Shown here: positions 44,396-56,961 of the stretch, piece after piece | Layout: the number at the start of each line of letters is the position of its first letter | Position numbering within the stretch: position 1 is the stretch's first letter | DNA from: Bathymodiolus brooksi | Taxonomy: Eukaryota > Mollusca > Bivalvia > Mytilida > Modiolidae | Reading direction: 5' to 3' | Assembly (NCBI GenBank): GCA_963680875.1 | Contig: OY804579.1 | Span: forward strand, 38,214,397-38,278,396 | Length of the DNA: 64,000 nt | The notes under the pieces: model-generated | What the model was told of the DNA's origin: nothing | The model's input: the letters and a program-made list of their open reading frames with translations, nothing else | Database searches by the model: none | Position numbers and translations under genes: made by a program

Positions 44396-46380
44396 GCCTC
44401 AATTGCATGTATTACAGACATTTTTACATAGACTCTTAAGATCAGATGAAGGTTAGAGGCATCCGATTTTCATTTTGTCCAGGAACCTCGAACATTTAAT
44501 TTGTATTTCATTTATTTTATTAATTCAGCTTGATTTAACTTAAATTTTTATTTTAAGCCAAAGGTATTATTTTCAAGTTCAGAAAATAACATGCATGCAA
44601 TTAGAAATTATATCTTTAATGTAGATCATATGAAAATTGCAGACTTCCTTATGATCTTAGATATGCAAATTATCAAATGGCACTTCAATTCTGGCTATAC
44701 TACATTTGTATTAGGAGGCAGGGGGCAGTAGCCTCTTTTCTTTTTTTTTATTGTTAAGACAGTATGATGATATATATAAATGAGACTGAATAAAATAACT
44801 TAAATTTCTTCTTCATAATTTCAGAGCTGGTTCATTTCTGTAAAAGTGGTAAACAAGTACAATTGGATTTGAGGTTATAAGCTGTTATAGGTACATACAT
44901 GTACAAATGTAACTGATCATGACCATGTGACTTTTCAACATAGCAAACCAGTCGAAATAATTCCTGCCCCCATGTAATATTGGAAACCACAGATGTCACC
45001 TGCTTCATGTCCTGTAATGTCAGACCGATCAACACATAGCTATAGCTAGACAACAGCAAATTTCACCATCATGTAATCAGAGGTAATCAATTTCATGTTC
45101 TTCTAGCCAGACATCAACATTATATTTTCCTATCAAATAATCTAGTCCTGAGGCTATTTTATAGGGATTAAACTCTATCGGATCACGAAAGCTACCATGA
45201 TGAACCAGAAATTAGATTTCATGCACAAAGGACATATTGATATATATAAAACTAATGAAAGTAAGTTAATGATACATTATTTGTACATGCATACACTTAT
45301 ACCAATAGAGCTCCTCCCATATTTACAGTGTGTGGCTATTACAGAAACAAAGGGTTCTTTAGATGAACTTGTTACATTTAATTACATGTACACAATCTAC
45401 TTCAAATACAGAACATTTCTTAAGAAGAGATTTACATGTATGTTAGATATCATGAGTTACAGTTGACTATAATATCAAAATAAACAAATTTTAAAAAGGT
45501 CAACCTACAAAAAATGTATCTGATAGAGATCCCACCTCAAAAACAAATTAACTACAGTACCTGTAATGAAATTTTGAGAAATCAATTAATAAGGAATATA
45601 GTTATGGAAAAAAAACTGCAGAAAAAATGCCTAACATTCCCAAGAGTAAATAATTATATTAAATATGATCCTTTGTCAGAGCTTTGTAACATGGACTTAT
45701 TTTTTTGGTTCATTTCTTCTTTTCTTTTTAAAGTTTTCTATATTAAGTGTAGAAATAATAAAAGTATAATAAATGAAGATACATTTTTTTTGTAATATTG
45801 GTCAGTAGAGAAGTACTGGGCATGGGTGATTATGCAGCTTAATTGCTATTTAATTAGATCACACCACTGATTGATCCATATAAATTTCCTCCCCACTGAT
45901 TGCTTATATGTGCTTTTGTAATTTTCGTAATTTCTCGTTAATGAAATGAGATCATGAAAAACATTTAACATGATATGTTTATATCAACAACAAATATCAA
46001 AAACTGCAAGATAAGTGCTGTCTTAAATCAATTTTTAATATAGAGATATTTAGTTTGTTGCATATTAAGTGTACGTTCGTTTCCGAGTCTAATGTTTTAC
46101 ATACTGTAATGCTTCTTATAAAATTAGGTTTTAATTTTGATAATATTGTAGTCTTGCAATAGATCTAAATGTTTGAACTGCACTTTTGTTGTACTATTTC
46201 TCTTCTAATTCTCCTCTGTTCCCATGGTGTTTTCTTTACATAAATGGAGATGTATCTTTTCTAGATTTGTCCTATCAATAAAATTTAACATAACTATATG
46301 TTTGGTCACTGTTTTTGGATTTCTTTCTTTAGCTCTGTAATATATATCCATGCAATATATTTCCGAGTTATAATCAATTA
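44396..46380. other. AT-rich stretch without genes
   Basis: No repeats or coding motifs are recognised. ORFs of 75-95 codons are low-complexity and unconvincing. Confidence 0.4.
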
Positions 46381-46409
46381 ATTATAGGTTTTACAATGTG
46401 TCTTCACTT

Positions 46410-46472
46410 ACAGTCGCAAATATCTGTTTACCTAACTACGCTATGCGTCGCTAGGTAAACACATTTTGCGAC
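46410..46472. repeat. 60-bp inverted repeat
   Basis: 'gtcgcaaatatctgtttacc' pairs with 'ggtaaacacattttgcgac', with a short GC-containing centre 'acgctatgcgtcgc'. A stable hairpin or the remnant of a tiny foldback element. Confidence 0.7.
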
Positions 46473-46884
46473 CGTAAAACCGACGATTTACATCCACAAA
46501 GCTTAAAATACAATACAGTTATGATCTCCTAAATATAATAATTTCAAGCTTCTGATCATGATCAAAATAGTTACTAAAAATACTTTCACCCCTAAAGTTG
46601 TTCGATTTAGCTGAAAATATTAATATCATATAATTTTTTTCAGAACCAATCCACCAATGAGGGGAGCTTTCCAGATGCTTGATGGAGAAAAAAAACTTTA
46701 TAGTTTAAGGAAACCTTTCATTGTTCATTTAACTTTATTGTTTTTTATATCTTACATTTTTTTGCTTACCAAATGTTAGAATTTGTATTTGTTTTTTTTT
46801 TTGTATGCAAGTTTTGTGATTTATATCAGTATCAGTATGGTTGAGATAATGTGGGTTAGAGTTAATTATAAGGTTATGTTTATA

Positions 46885-46920
46885 ATGGTAGACAGGTAGA
46901 GGAAACCGGAGTACCCAGGA
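46885..46920 (-). repeat. SINE fragment
   Basis: Only 'gtagaggaaaccggagtacc' is kept from the SINE body. Confidence 0.4.
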
Positions 46921-47137
46921 TAGTATGATATAATATAATGGTGAATGAAAATTGATTGGTTGAATGAGAATCATGATTTGTATGCCAGTATATAAATTGA
47001 AATTTAACATTTAAAGTACAAATGTATTTGATTTGTTTTCAGATTTATATGATTGTGTGTATTCATACAAGTTTCATGTTTTTCTTATTGGATTTAACAT
47101 GTTAAACGGATAATTAATAGATAGAGTTAGGGTTATG

Positions 47138-47385
47138 CCATATGGTGTTTAACACCACTTTCGAAGATATTTAATTTATATCATGGCGGTCAGTTTTATT
47201 GGTTGAAAAACAGGAGTACCCAGAGAAAATCACTGACCTGCCGTAAGTCACTGACAAACTTTATCACATAATGTTGTATCAAGTACACCTCGTCTAAGCG
47301 GATTCGAACTCACAACATTAGTGGTGATGTGCACTGATTGCATAGGTAGTTATAAATCCCACAACCATACAATCACGACTGCCCC
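47138..47385 (-). mobile_element. tRNA-derived SINE, copy 6 (full length)
   Basis: The best complete reverse copy: 'ggtgtttaacaccactttcg' end, 'cggtcagttttattggttga', 'gtacccagagaaaatcactg', B box 'cggattcgaactcacaacat' and head 'caaccatacaatcacgactg'. Confidence 0.85.
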
Positions 47386-47409
47386 CATATTTAATAATAT
47401 ATATTTTTA

Positions 47410-47960
47410 TCTCCCCGCGATAGCGGTGGGGGATATAGAAATAGCCACCGTCTGCCGTCACACTTTCTTGTTTATGCGATAACTTAGTAAACATGGATGG
47501 ATTTGAATAATTTTTTGCATGTGGCTTGTAATTATCACTATCTTGGATGGATTCTTACATGGTAATATTTGAAGCAAGGGTTTTGGGGGGAAATCATAGT
47601 TTTTGGTTGAAAAATCACCAATTTTGAGAATTGTGTCTTGTTTATGCGATAACTTTAGTAAACATGGATAGATTTGAATAATGTTTTGCATGTGGCTTGT
47701 AATTATCATTATCTTGGATGGGTTCTTACATGGAAATATTTGAAGCAAGGGTTTTGGGAGAAAATCTATATTTACATCAGAGATTTACACAGTGTTCAAA
47801 GTGGAGTACTTCCTGTATATTATTCAGGTCATGCTGCAATTTACTCCATCCTTCAATAAAGTATGTTATACATTAAGACTGCAAGGCTGCTTTCTATAAA
47901 TATATAAAACTAAATATTATGCAAGTGCGGGGGATACGTCGTGCATTTATGCGCTAGGCA
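47410..47960. repeat. Dispersed repeat with internal direct duplication
   Basis: It begins 'ctccccgcgatagcggtggg' and ends near 'gcaagtgcgggggatacgtc'. A segment around 'tgtttatgcgataact' is present twice (about 47466-47600 and 47638-47760). It has no ORF of note and is probably a non-autonomous element. Confidence 0.55.
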
Positions 47961-49630
47961 GTTCTTTTATTTCTTTAAGAAAGAAAGAAAAATTAGGGTT
48001 ATATTTTTTTCTCTGTACTGTGTAGGGGATGTGATATATTGGTTTTGATATTTTTATTTTGAATTGCTAAGCTTAAAAGATTATTGTTCTTTGTTATATT
48101 TTTATATACAATTAACAAGAATATTTTGGGGTTACAGCTTTTTCAGGATTGGGATGTGTACACTGGTAGATCTTACTATGAAGCTTACGCTTCAGGGCCC
48201 CTTATATCATGGAAACAACTTTTTTAATGAACTAACTTTTCAACCAAATTAATAGAGTTTTTTTAAGTCTTTGTTATTAAAATAAGGCTATTTTAGTAAT
48301 AGAATCATAAGTCAATGGGTTAAAGTACTTAATATTGACCTTAGAATATGCTCCAATTCCAATTTCATATGGCCTCAAAATGTCCCTGTAATTAGTAAAA
48401 TTTCCAAACTTGTATGGGGGGTTTCAGCACTTGAATTCCAAGCTGTATGGGCTCCTTGACTTAGCCAGAATCTATTCATAGCCTACATTTTGGCAGTTGG
48501 ATCCTCGAATCCTTCGTTGGTGCACAGCTTAATAGTTTGACAGCTCAGTCCTTATGTTAGAACCAATCAGAACCACAAACAGACATATGAATTCTTAATT
48601 CAAGCTGCACTTCTCTGGCTTGTTCATTCAAACGCCAAAAATCAAGACTATCACCTCTTTATCCTAACGATCCCCCTCTAATGACCTTCATCTCTAGTAA
48701 TTTAAAGAATGAACAAAATCTTTTTTCTGTGTATTGATGTTGGGTGGTGTGATCTTGGTTCCTACAAATTTTTCTTCGTTTTTGGTAATTTTCTATTATA
48801 TCTTTTTTAGTGTTTAATGTTAAACTAAAGCATAGATGTATAAGTCAAGTTGTTCTTATAAGTTTGGTCCATAGTTAGCAGGCCTAAGCAGGGTGATATT
48901 TTTATATGTATACATGTATTTCTGCTGTTTCCTTAGCCAGCAACTAGTGCTTCAGTTCCCATATTTATTGAGATATTTCTGTTTTCTAGCATAAAATGCT
49001 TATAACCCAGTACAGCAATTTTAATAAAAATCTGAGATATAGTGGTTAAATTTAAAAAAAAACAATTATCAGGATCTCCCATGGAACAACACCATTGAAG
49101 AAGATACCTTCCGTTACCCAAACCTCTTTACTGGTGGGAAAGGGATCAATGTTTGGCCCATTGTCAAGGACTCCACCCCAACACCCTGTTCATGGCCCTT
49201 TTGACCTTATTGGTTATTCTTGCTGGCTGCAAAAGGGCCCACATAATAGTTCAGGGAGCTTAAAATGTATGTCCTCCACTGGATGTGTACCTATTCATTA
49301 CTTCTAGAGATGTTATCTATATACATGTTTTTTAATCTGATATATTTATTATTACTGGACATATTTATATTTGTATAATAATTACATATAAACATTTTGG
49401 CATCTTTAAAATAGATTATGATGGGAGGAGTCTGAGAGTAGAAAAAGTGTTTCATCATCTGTAAAAGTTGCAATAATTTAGATTAATAAATGTTTAGAAA
49501 TTTATATTTTATTAGTTAATTCAAAAAAATTAAGAACATGGGATGGAAATAAGAACATCACAAAAGGTCTTTAAATACACAAACAATAATGTAGTTGGTA
49601 GTTGCATGGTGTAACCGTCTTAATGTGATT
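47961..49630. other. AT-rich stretch without recognised features
   Basis: No splice-framed ORF, tandem repeat or transposon end was seen. Confidence 0.4.
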
Positions 49631-49734
49631 ATAGTTACCCTACTATCCAAATTAGGTTGTCACAATGCTTTGACAACGTAATTTGGCTATAAAAGTCCTT
49701 TTAGGGTTGTATATTGTAGTTGTACAACTATAAA

Positions 49735-50100
49735 GAGATGGTTGTAGTTGCGTCGTCTAAAGGTGTTTAGGTCGTCGTAGTTACATTGTGTAAAGATCCC
49801 TAGGTGGTCGTAGTTACGTTGTGTAAAGATCCCTAGGTGGTCATAGTTACGTTGTGTAAAGATCCCTAGGTGGTCGTAGTTGCGTTGTGTAAAGGTCCCT
49901 AGGTGGTTGTAGTTACGTTGTCGAAAGGTCCCTATGTGGTTGTAATTACGTCATGTAAAGGTCCTTTGGTGGTTGTAATTACCTCGTATAAAGGTCTTAT
50001 GATGGTTGGTAGTTACGTTGTGTAAACGTCCTTAATTAGTTGTAATTATCTCGTATAAAGGTATTGTGATGGCTGGTGGTTACGTTGTGTAAACGTCCTT
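49735..50100. repeat. 33-bp minisatellite, about ten diverged copies
   Basis: The unit contains 'gttgtgtaaagatccctagg' and 'tggtcgtagttac'. Central copies are nearly identical and outer ones decay. It sits just inside the right end of the 13.45-kb insertion, near ACGTTGT palindromes. Confidence 0.85.
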
Positions 50101-50301
50101 ACTTGGTCATGGTTGTCGTTTGGTTGTAGAATGGTCTTTTACTACGTAGTACTACAACGTGGTATTTACGTCTAGGGGAGTCTACAAATCGACGTAGCTA
50201 AAACGTAAAATTATTACGTTGTAACAACGAAAAAGTTACGTTGCAACAACGAAAAAGTTACGTTGTCACAACGTTTTGACAACGTAATTTGGCTAGTAGG
50301 G

Positions 50302-50395
50302 TTATGAACCAAATCCTTATACTGTTACAAGCAAAAAGGGAAACATGATCACCGTCACAAATGGAAATGGATTAGTTACAAGGAATTAATCTAAA
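50302..50395 (+). pseudogene. Gypsy integrase C-terminus after the insertion
   Basis: The frame resumes with 'YEPNPYTVTSKKGNMITV', then 'TNGNGLVTRN' and a stop. This resembles the GPY/F-type module that ends Gypsy integrases and directly follows the 'KLTP' motif seen before 36850. Confidence 0.75.
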
Positions 50396-51645
50396 TTGAA
50401 GAAAGTAAATCGTCCGTCAATCTGTACAGAGTTCGGAGTTCGCTAATTTTGTTATTACCCTTATTTACATCAATCAACGCGTTAGAAGATGAGGAGGAGA
50501 AAATTAGTGAAACAAAATCTCTGAATCAAGAAAACAAAAAAACCTTCACAAGTTGTACAACGACCACTGAGAGAAAAACGTGCATCGAAATATCTTCAAG
50601 ATTATGTGCGCAGAGCTTAATATTGTTTCAGGGGCATACTAATCCCCTATTTTGGGACAACATATGATAAGCTATTGCCAGCGGCCCCCTATTTCATTGA
50701 AAATCCTGCTAAACATTTCAAGCTTAATTTCTGCTCAATTTTGTAATGAAATGTGTGCTTATGAATAAAACAATTCAAATTTCTATTTACGCTTTGTTTC
50801 AATACCAATATTAACGTCTGAATATGTGATCCGTTCAAGAATTACGCCAAAATTGGCAAAAATACGTATTTTTCGGCGGTTCAAATGCATTTTAAAGTAT
50901 GAGCGAACCTACGACCCGCGTAAATATGCAAAACAGATACCATCCATAACTAAGTCTTTCTATATGTAAAAGCTTGATGTGGGTCATAGGTTCGATCATA
51001 CTTAAAAATTAAAAAAACGGCGAAAGAAATATGTTTGTTTTCCTTGGTTAAACTAACAAAAAATCGGTGTGGGGAGCGGACTTGACTGTGCTTCCGGTAT
51101 GCATGTAAACTTAGCAGACGGAAAGAAACCTTATCAGCCCTGAAGTGTGAAGACTATTTGGTAAGAATTTATAGAAATAATTTCTTTCAATGTTTGATGG
51201 AGTATTTTTTTCACCGGAACATATTTTCCAGGTGAATAATAAATCATAAGAGGTTCTGCACAGAGCCGCACCGGACAATGCATTCTTCCTTCAACTTCAA
51301 GTGTTGTGGTTTATATCATTAACGTCAGTTTTGGTTTAGATTTTGAATGTTTATTCAAATCTAATGTAAAATTACTATGTTTACAATGTTTTTTGTTCAA
51401 AAACCTGACATTTCTACCATAGGGACGAAGCTATAAACAGACGAGAAAAGTTTTGAATTCACTTATGTTTGAATTATCGGATTAAGGGATGGAATAACTT
51501 CATTGTAGACGAATATATGATAAAATAATAAACAATAATCGTAGTATTCTTCCGAATAAATTAATTTTCCATTCAATATATAGTTTTAGACAGACGACAC
51601 TAGCGAATGCAATGTAGATTAATATACATATTTTACACAATTTAT

Positions 51646-51720
51646 ACACCAGTTGTCATAGCCCAATCGGTTCGACAGTTTTCCATAGAGTGAAAAGTTC
51701 GAATCTCACCCAGGCAAATT
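51646..51720 (+). repeat. Degenerate tRNA-like sequence
   Basis: 'tagcccaatcgg' matches the pol III A-box consensus exactly and 'agttcgaatctc' is close to a B box, at tRNA-like spacing. The acceptor and T stems do not pair, so it is more likely a SINE or tRNA relic than a gene. Confidence 0.4.
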
Positions 51721-52200
51721 GATTTGTTTTCTTTTTTTTAAATAAGTACATGTATATGATATGGAAGACGATTTCTTTTCCTTGGGTCTGTGAAGATGAT
51801 TTTATATAGAACACTGAAAAAACTACGATGCTTACAATTTGTTTTTGTACAATACCAGGACGATGAAGACGTTATGTCGTTAACAGACAAGACAAGTTTT
51901 GAATTATCGGATTAAGGGATAAAAATAACTTCATGATAGATGAATAAAAGAGAAAACAATAATAAAAAAAAATCGTAGTTTTCTTCCAAATAAGTTAGTT
52001 TTCTTGGTAATAATTTTCTTAATAATTTAGTATATTTTTGGGTACATTTAAAAAAATGGTATTTTTATGGGGTATTATTTTTTCCTTGGGTCGAGCCTAC
52101 GTATGGCTAAAATTTAAGAGTACCCCCCCCCCCCCCCCCACACACATACACATACACACTGTAGTAAGTGTCTTTACATTGCTACATATTATCATTTTCA

Positions 52201-52620
52201 GATGTCAAAGCCTACAAATGTGCCATCTGTGGAAAATACAGATTGAAACACCGTCGCCCAATAAGGACTCAGTCATTAAAAGAATACGTTGAAAAACAAT
52301 TGGTCGTTCAACGAATGAAGATGATGTTATATGCTCAAAATGTAGATCTGCTTATAAGCGCTCTGTAAGAGATTCATATGATACTGAAGGAAGTGATGAT
52401 GATTTTGTCGTTGGTGACTCGGCTGCATGTAAAAATGACATGATCAGTCCAAAAAACATACACCTTAATATATTGTCCACTCAAACCTCACACAAGTATT
52501 GCATAGTATGTAAAAAAAAGGCAAACAGCCGTGTCAGACTTTCAGTCATTCCATTAAAGGCCAGGACACAAGCTTTCATCGGTAGAATTCAGCTCAAGCA
52601 ATGTTACTGGGTGGCATTGC
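52201..52620 (+). pseudogene. Zinc-finger protein fragment behind an intron-like acceptor
   Basis: After an acceptor-like 'tattatcattttcag' the frame reads 'DVKAYKCAICGKYRLKHRRP', then 'RTQSLKEYVEKQ'. A one-base shift later it reads 'NEDDVICSKCRSAYKRSVRD', and from about 52440 'TSHKYCIVCKKKANSRVRLS'. Three C-x2-C pairs in this order resemble a zinc-binding protein found near transposons in invertebrate genomes; the name is uncertain. Frameshifts and a missing 3' part make it a remnant. It lies inside the LTR element's borders. Confidence 0.5.
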
Positions 52621-53649
52621 ACATGTAAGATCGGTGCAAGGACTGTGTGATGTTGTGCCCACGTGGCGAGTGTTGTTTGGTATTTGGGCTATCAAAGATA
52701 CTCAGAAATGAAATCCACTCAGTCCATCCAAATTCTTGTCAGTTGTCACAGATGCTAATGATTTGCCAGTAACAGACAGTGAAAGTGATGGTGATAGTGC
52801 TGTGGAGGAATGACGTTTTTTGCACCCTGACCTTGAGTCCCTATGCTGTGAACTTAGATTTATATTGTAACTCTCGGAAAATCTTAATTCTTACATAGAT
52901 ACTTTACATCATTGCAAAACAATGCAGACACATAATCACTGGTGTTAAGCTGAGGTCGTAACTTTACTTCCTATGTTTTGGATAGCAGCGGCAAAATTGA
53001 ATTTTCATAATCTTCAGTATCCACTTTTCATTGCATAGACTGCAATTTTTGCCACTCCAAAATAAAAACTCTTGTTTTTTAAACAGTACACAATGTACGT
53101 GCATGTTGCATTTATTCAAACTTGCTATATAGCTATGAAAAAAGAATCATAGTAAAGACCGTCAGATACATGTAATAGTATAGTAGCAGTGACTACTTAA
53201 TTGCAACCTGAAAGTTCATGCATTGTTGAAGAATTAATTTCGATATATCTGACTACATTTTATCAATTTTAACAATTGTTGATTATTCCTAAATCTAAAT
53301 AAAAATAAATCTCCGCACTTGCTCCTCTTTTTCATGCGGTCGTATCATGTCACAGCAAGAGGGAGATTTAATTTTAGTTAGATTGATCCTTATAAAGCAA
53401 AACCGAACCACCTTTGAATTGTATGTATTTATATGTATTTAAAATTGTTTACTAGTTTTTAACATCTGTGTTTCCAGTAATACATGTGATTGTTGATGGA
53501 GATACTGTATATTGTTGAGTTGTTTGGTTTCTTGTCGGAATACGATACAATATCATTTTGGATGATTCTCATTTCCTACTAATAACCATAGGTTCATTAA
53601 GTTTGACCCATGTCTGTCTGCAAGACTGAAATACACATCTTTTCAGGGT

Positions 53650-54390
53650 GTGCTTCTAGTTGCTAAGGGTAAAATTCGTTGCTAAGGATATTATTCTACC
53701 CATAATCTATATTAACTACTTAGAATAATACTTCTTGGGGCACCAGGAATTAATTCGAATAAAAAATACTTGGAATTCATGATCTGGAAGTCATTTTATG
53801 TAAAATGAAACATATTTTCTTTGTTGCTATGGGTTAAATCCGTTGCTATGGAAAGTACACATTAAAAATTGTTAAGAAATATTTAGAAATGATACCCTTC
53901 ATATCTGTCTAGCGAGAAAGAAGAACATTTTCAAGATCATTGATTGTTTGAGTATTTAGAGTAAATTATGGACTGAAAGACATACCATTTCACTGTGCAT
54001 TTCTGGTTGCTAAGGCTAAATCTGTTGCTATGGAATCTCACAAACATTTGTTACCTCAAATACTAAGAAAAGTATTTATAGGTACACTTTAAATCAATTC
54101 TGAGCAAAAAAATACTAGAAATTAGTAAACTTAAAGCTATTTAAAGTTTAATGGAACACTTTTTTGCCTTGTTGCCCTGGGTAAAAATCTGTTGCTATGG
54201 AAGTTCCACACTATCTATTTGGCACTGAATTATAAGAGAAAATACCCTCCATATAACAGTATTAAGATTTTAATTCATTTTCATGATTATTGAGTTTATT
54301 ATTGTTTAAAAGAAACTTCTGGACTTAAATGCAAGCACTTTCAGTGTAAATTCAGGGTTATGTTGAATTTGGTTGCTAGGCAACCAAAGT
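53650..54390. repeat. Diverged tandem repeat with X-box-like motifs
   Basis: Pairs of 'gttgctaagg' or 'gttgctatgg' with 'aaatctgttgctatggaa' recur near 53659, 53824, 54007 and 54171, about 165-185 bp apart. A perfect palindrome 'ggttgctaggcaacc' lies at 54370-54384. The motif equals half-sites of the X-box bound by RFX factors; a regulatory role is not shown. Confidence 0.55.
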
Positions 54391-54761
54391 AAAAGTCAGA
54401 ACGATTTTTTCTTCCATTTCTTTTAGTATTAAGGTTATCCCTAACACATATGCCAAAATGGAGATTTTTTTAGAGGGGGCCAAAAATGCCCCTTATCCTA
54501 CCACATTCTAGTTTTAGTTATAAAATTTCTTAATCTATAGTTTAGAATGTGTTATTAGTTTTAGTAGATCAATTAGATAGTGAACAGTTTCAGAACTCTA
54601 GTCATCATATTTGCATACCAGATAATTAAACTGTTACAATACTCAAAATTTTAAATCTATAATATGACATTCATAGATTTTGTTTAACATTATTTGAAAA
54701 GTTCATGTTATGCCTAAGTTCATTTGATGCAAATTATTTCCACATCCAAGTTAAGGAGGGA

Positions 54762-54925
54762 TGTAATATCCAGACTTCTGTAATTGTTTTGTATATTAAA
54801 ATGTTATTATTATGAGTTATCTTCCCTGGAATAAAAAGAGCGGGTTTTCGTAGCAAGCACATGGTTAGTTATTTGTCATCCAGAATCTCATGAGTATTAT
54901 ACATACAAATACGATAATTATTACA
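54762..54925 (+). repeat. 3' LTR of the Gypsy element
   Basis: TGTAATATCC to TTACA, preceded by the purine run 'aaggaggga' and followed by the CCTCC target duplication. Confidence 0.9.
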
Positions 54926-56897
54926 CCTCCCCATGTTAAAATGAGCATAAACATCACATGGGAGAATTATTTCTAAAACCAAATGATGTACGTGTCGTTT
55001 AACAATACCACGACGGATGTCACATATGGAGCAGGAGATGCTAATACCTCCGGAATCCCTGAGTTCACAACCGGATTTAGTGGGTTTTGTGTGTTATGTT
55101 TTGTAGATCGTTGTCTGTCATTCTTCGATTTACTGATTCAGACCTCTTTTTGTATCTTCAAACCTTTCTTCATTCACTCATTCATTCATTCGAATCCTGT
55201 TTTCACGCACAAGACAGGCAATTGGTACAATTATATGGCGTAAAGTTTGTCGCAGTAACTTACAGTACGTCAAGGTGTGAAATGACAAGCTTACGAGCTA
55301 TATACCGACATCTTGTGGTTTTCAACAGATATTCATGTTTTCATTATTACTTAAACCTTGTCTTTATGGTGTAGATGAATATTTATATTTAAATTTCAAG
55401 AAATTGTTGCATAATACTCTAAAATGGTAGTAGTTTCTTTGAAAAAACAGTACAATATGTTACAATATATATAGGTCAAACCTTTTAACTCCTTTGAGTA
55501 TGTTCCATGTAGCCCAAAGTCAACTAAAACCAAAAAGAAAATACATTTTCCCATTATGTCACAATACTTTATTTATGTATAATGACTAATAAAGAAATAT
55601 TTGTCCCACATTTCAAGGATATAAAAGACGAGATCTATTGAAAAAATGAAATTGAAATTGTTAATCACAGGAAAGGGTTGTACTTAAACATTTCAGTTTA
55701 TAATTTGATATTAATGATAATTTTAAAGTACATGAAAATATATATCAATAAAATGAAAAAACAAACAAACAAATACCTCACAAACAGTTTATAAATCTAA
55801 TAGAGAAAGGACAAATTAATATCCCTGTAAACATATACATGACCAGTCACTTTCCTGGCTTGGTGCATGTACTTGAATAGACAAGTAGTGGGATTAAACT
55901 AATCTTAGGGGCCTAAATTCTCATGCACGTGCGGTCATTCAAATATTTTCCACTTGTGGGTAAAATGACAACTCTCATGAATCGTTCAAATTGCATGAAT
56001 TTACTATATACATTTGTGTATTACAATTCAATCAAACTCTCAAAATATAAAACAATGTAGTATTAGTAATAGTCTGTGATACAAGGAGGGGAACTTATGT
56101 CTAACTCTCCCAGCAAGCGATAATGAACATGCTTGACATCTCACTGAGTTCATCCTACCTCAATATATTTCAACACATGTTATTCTTCAAACTAACATGG
56201 CTGGTGGGATTCCTTGTTGGATGAAATCACAGTACTGTGATAAACAAAACCCCAACATCCTTCAACTTCTACTTCTACCAAATACTGACTGCCTTCCACA
56301 TGCTGAACATGGGAAAATATTACAACTGTTAACAAGTTTAATCAATTAGAACTGGAAAGAAGAGGCGACAGTCTTAAATGTATATATTAGAGAAAACGTT
56401 TCTAAGTTGTGAAACGTGTGTCTTATCCAATTGTTTATTGAACAATACAACTCAAAACTATGGCCTGTGACAGCCGGTTCCAGTCAGATATCGTACGAGG
56501 GAAACCATGTTTGTCTTTATTGAGTCTTACAAGGAGGGAAAATGAAGGAATGCAGTGTATAATTTAAAATGGCGAATTTGATTGATGTCAAATTAATAAA
56601 CAATACTCATGTATCATATAATGACAACACATTTTAACACAAGTATATTGGCGGTTTTTAGTTTGAACTTTCGCAACAAGGTATATCCCTGTAAATGCCT
56701 CTATATTTTAACATAGAGGACTTAGACGAGGTAGCTAAATGGTTCGTCATTATGTTAAGAGAATCTGCACCGCAGTGTGGTTTCGAATCGTGTTGTGATC
56801 ATCATAGTAACCATGCATGGAATGGAATTATTTAGTGAAAGGATGGGATTTTTAATAGCGGACCGTCTAGCTTTACTTCAATTTTTCCTAAAATCAA

Positions 56898-56961
56898 TTA
56901 TGTTGCATTCCAATAAAGGAACAAGTCGGATATATGCTCATTGGTATACCGACTGTCTGTT
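56898..56961 (-). CDS. Receptor gene 3, candidate short cytoplasmic tail exon
   Basis: Acceptor 'gaagcgtgttag' before 56961 is followed, in phase 2, by 'TDSRYTNEHISDLFLYWNAT' and a stop at 56898-56900. It is identical in length to the gene 2 candidate at 20329-20392 with two replacements. Support rests on phase and conservation within a recent duplication, so it is tentative. Confidence 0.35.

Larger units (their letters stand above)
36850..50301. mobile_element. ~13.45-kb nested insertion with short inverted ends
   Basis: The left end CCCAGCTAGC and right end GCTAGTAGGG (both followed inward by ACGT-rich sequence) are imperfect inverted repeats. TT lies on both sides (36848-36849 and 50302-50303). 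Removing the interval with one TT would put the two integrase halves back in the same frame, which strongly supports a single insertion interval. The left subterminal region carries 122-bp repeats and the right a 33-bp minisatellite. The interior has no transposase except that of the Tc1 element nested inside. Alternatively, the right 664 bp (49638-50301) is a separate MITE, since a matching inverted end lies at 49638. Confidence 0.65.
50430..54761. other. 3' region of the Gypsy element, filled with foreign sequence
   Basis: It begins with 'cggagttcgctaattttgtt', a repeat also at 19612-19640. Further on lie a degenerate tRNA-like sequence (51646-51720), a zinc-finger gene fragment (52201-52600) and X-box-like repeats (53650-54390). 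Most of it is AT-rich and uninformative. Confidence 0.45.
33089..54925 (+). mobile_element. Ty3/Gypsy LTR retrotransposon, degenerate, expanded by nested insertions
   Basis: Two LTRs (33089-33251 and 54762-54925) are flanked by a 5-bp target duplication CCTCC (33084-33088 and 54926-54930). A primer-binding-like 'tggcgacgaga' follows the 5' LTR at 33253 and a purine run 'aaggaggga' precedes the 3' LTR. Gag, protease, RT, RNase H and integrase follow in order but are broken by frameshifts and stops. The integrase end is split by a roughly 13.45-kb insertion, and 50.4-54.7 kb holds further foreign sequence. No env-like gene is seen. The clade is perhaps Mag-like. Confidence 0.85.

Noticed and set aside
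51646..51720. Possible functional tRNA gene
   Set aside because: The A and B boxes look right, but the acceptor and T stems do not pair.
33089..54925. Endogenous retrovirus with env
   Set aside because: No envelope-like ORF or membrane segments occur between integrase and the 3' LTR; it is a plain Gypsy retrotransposon.
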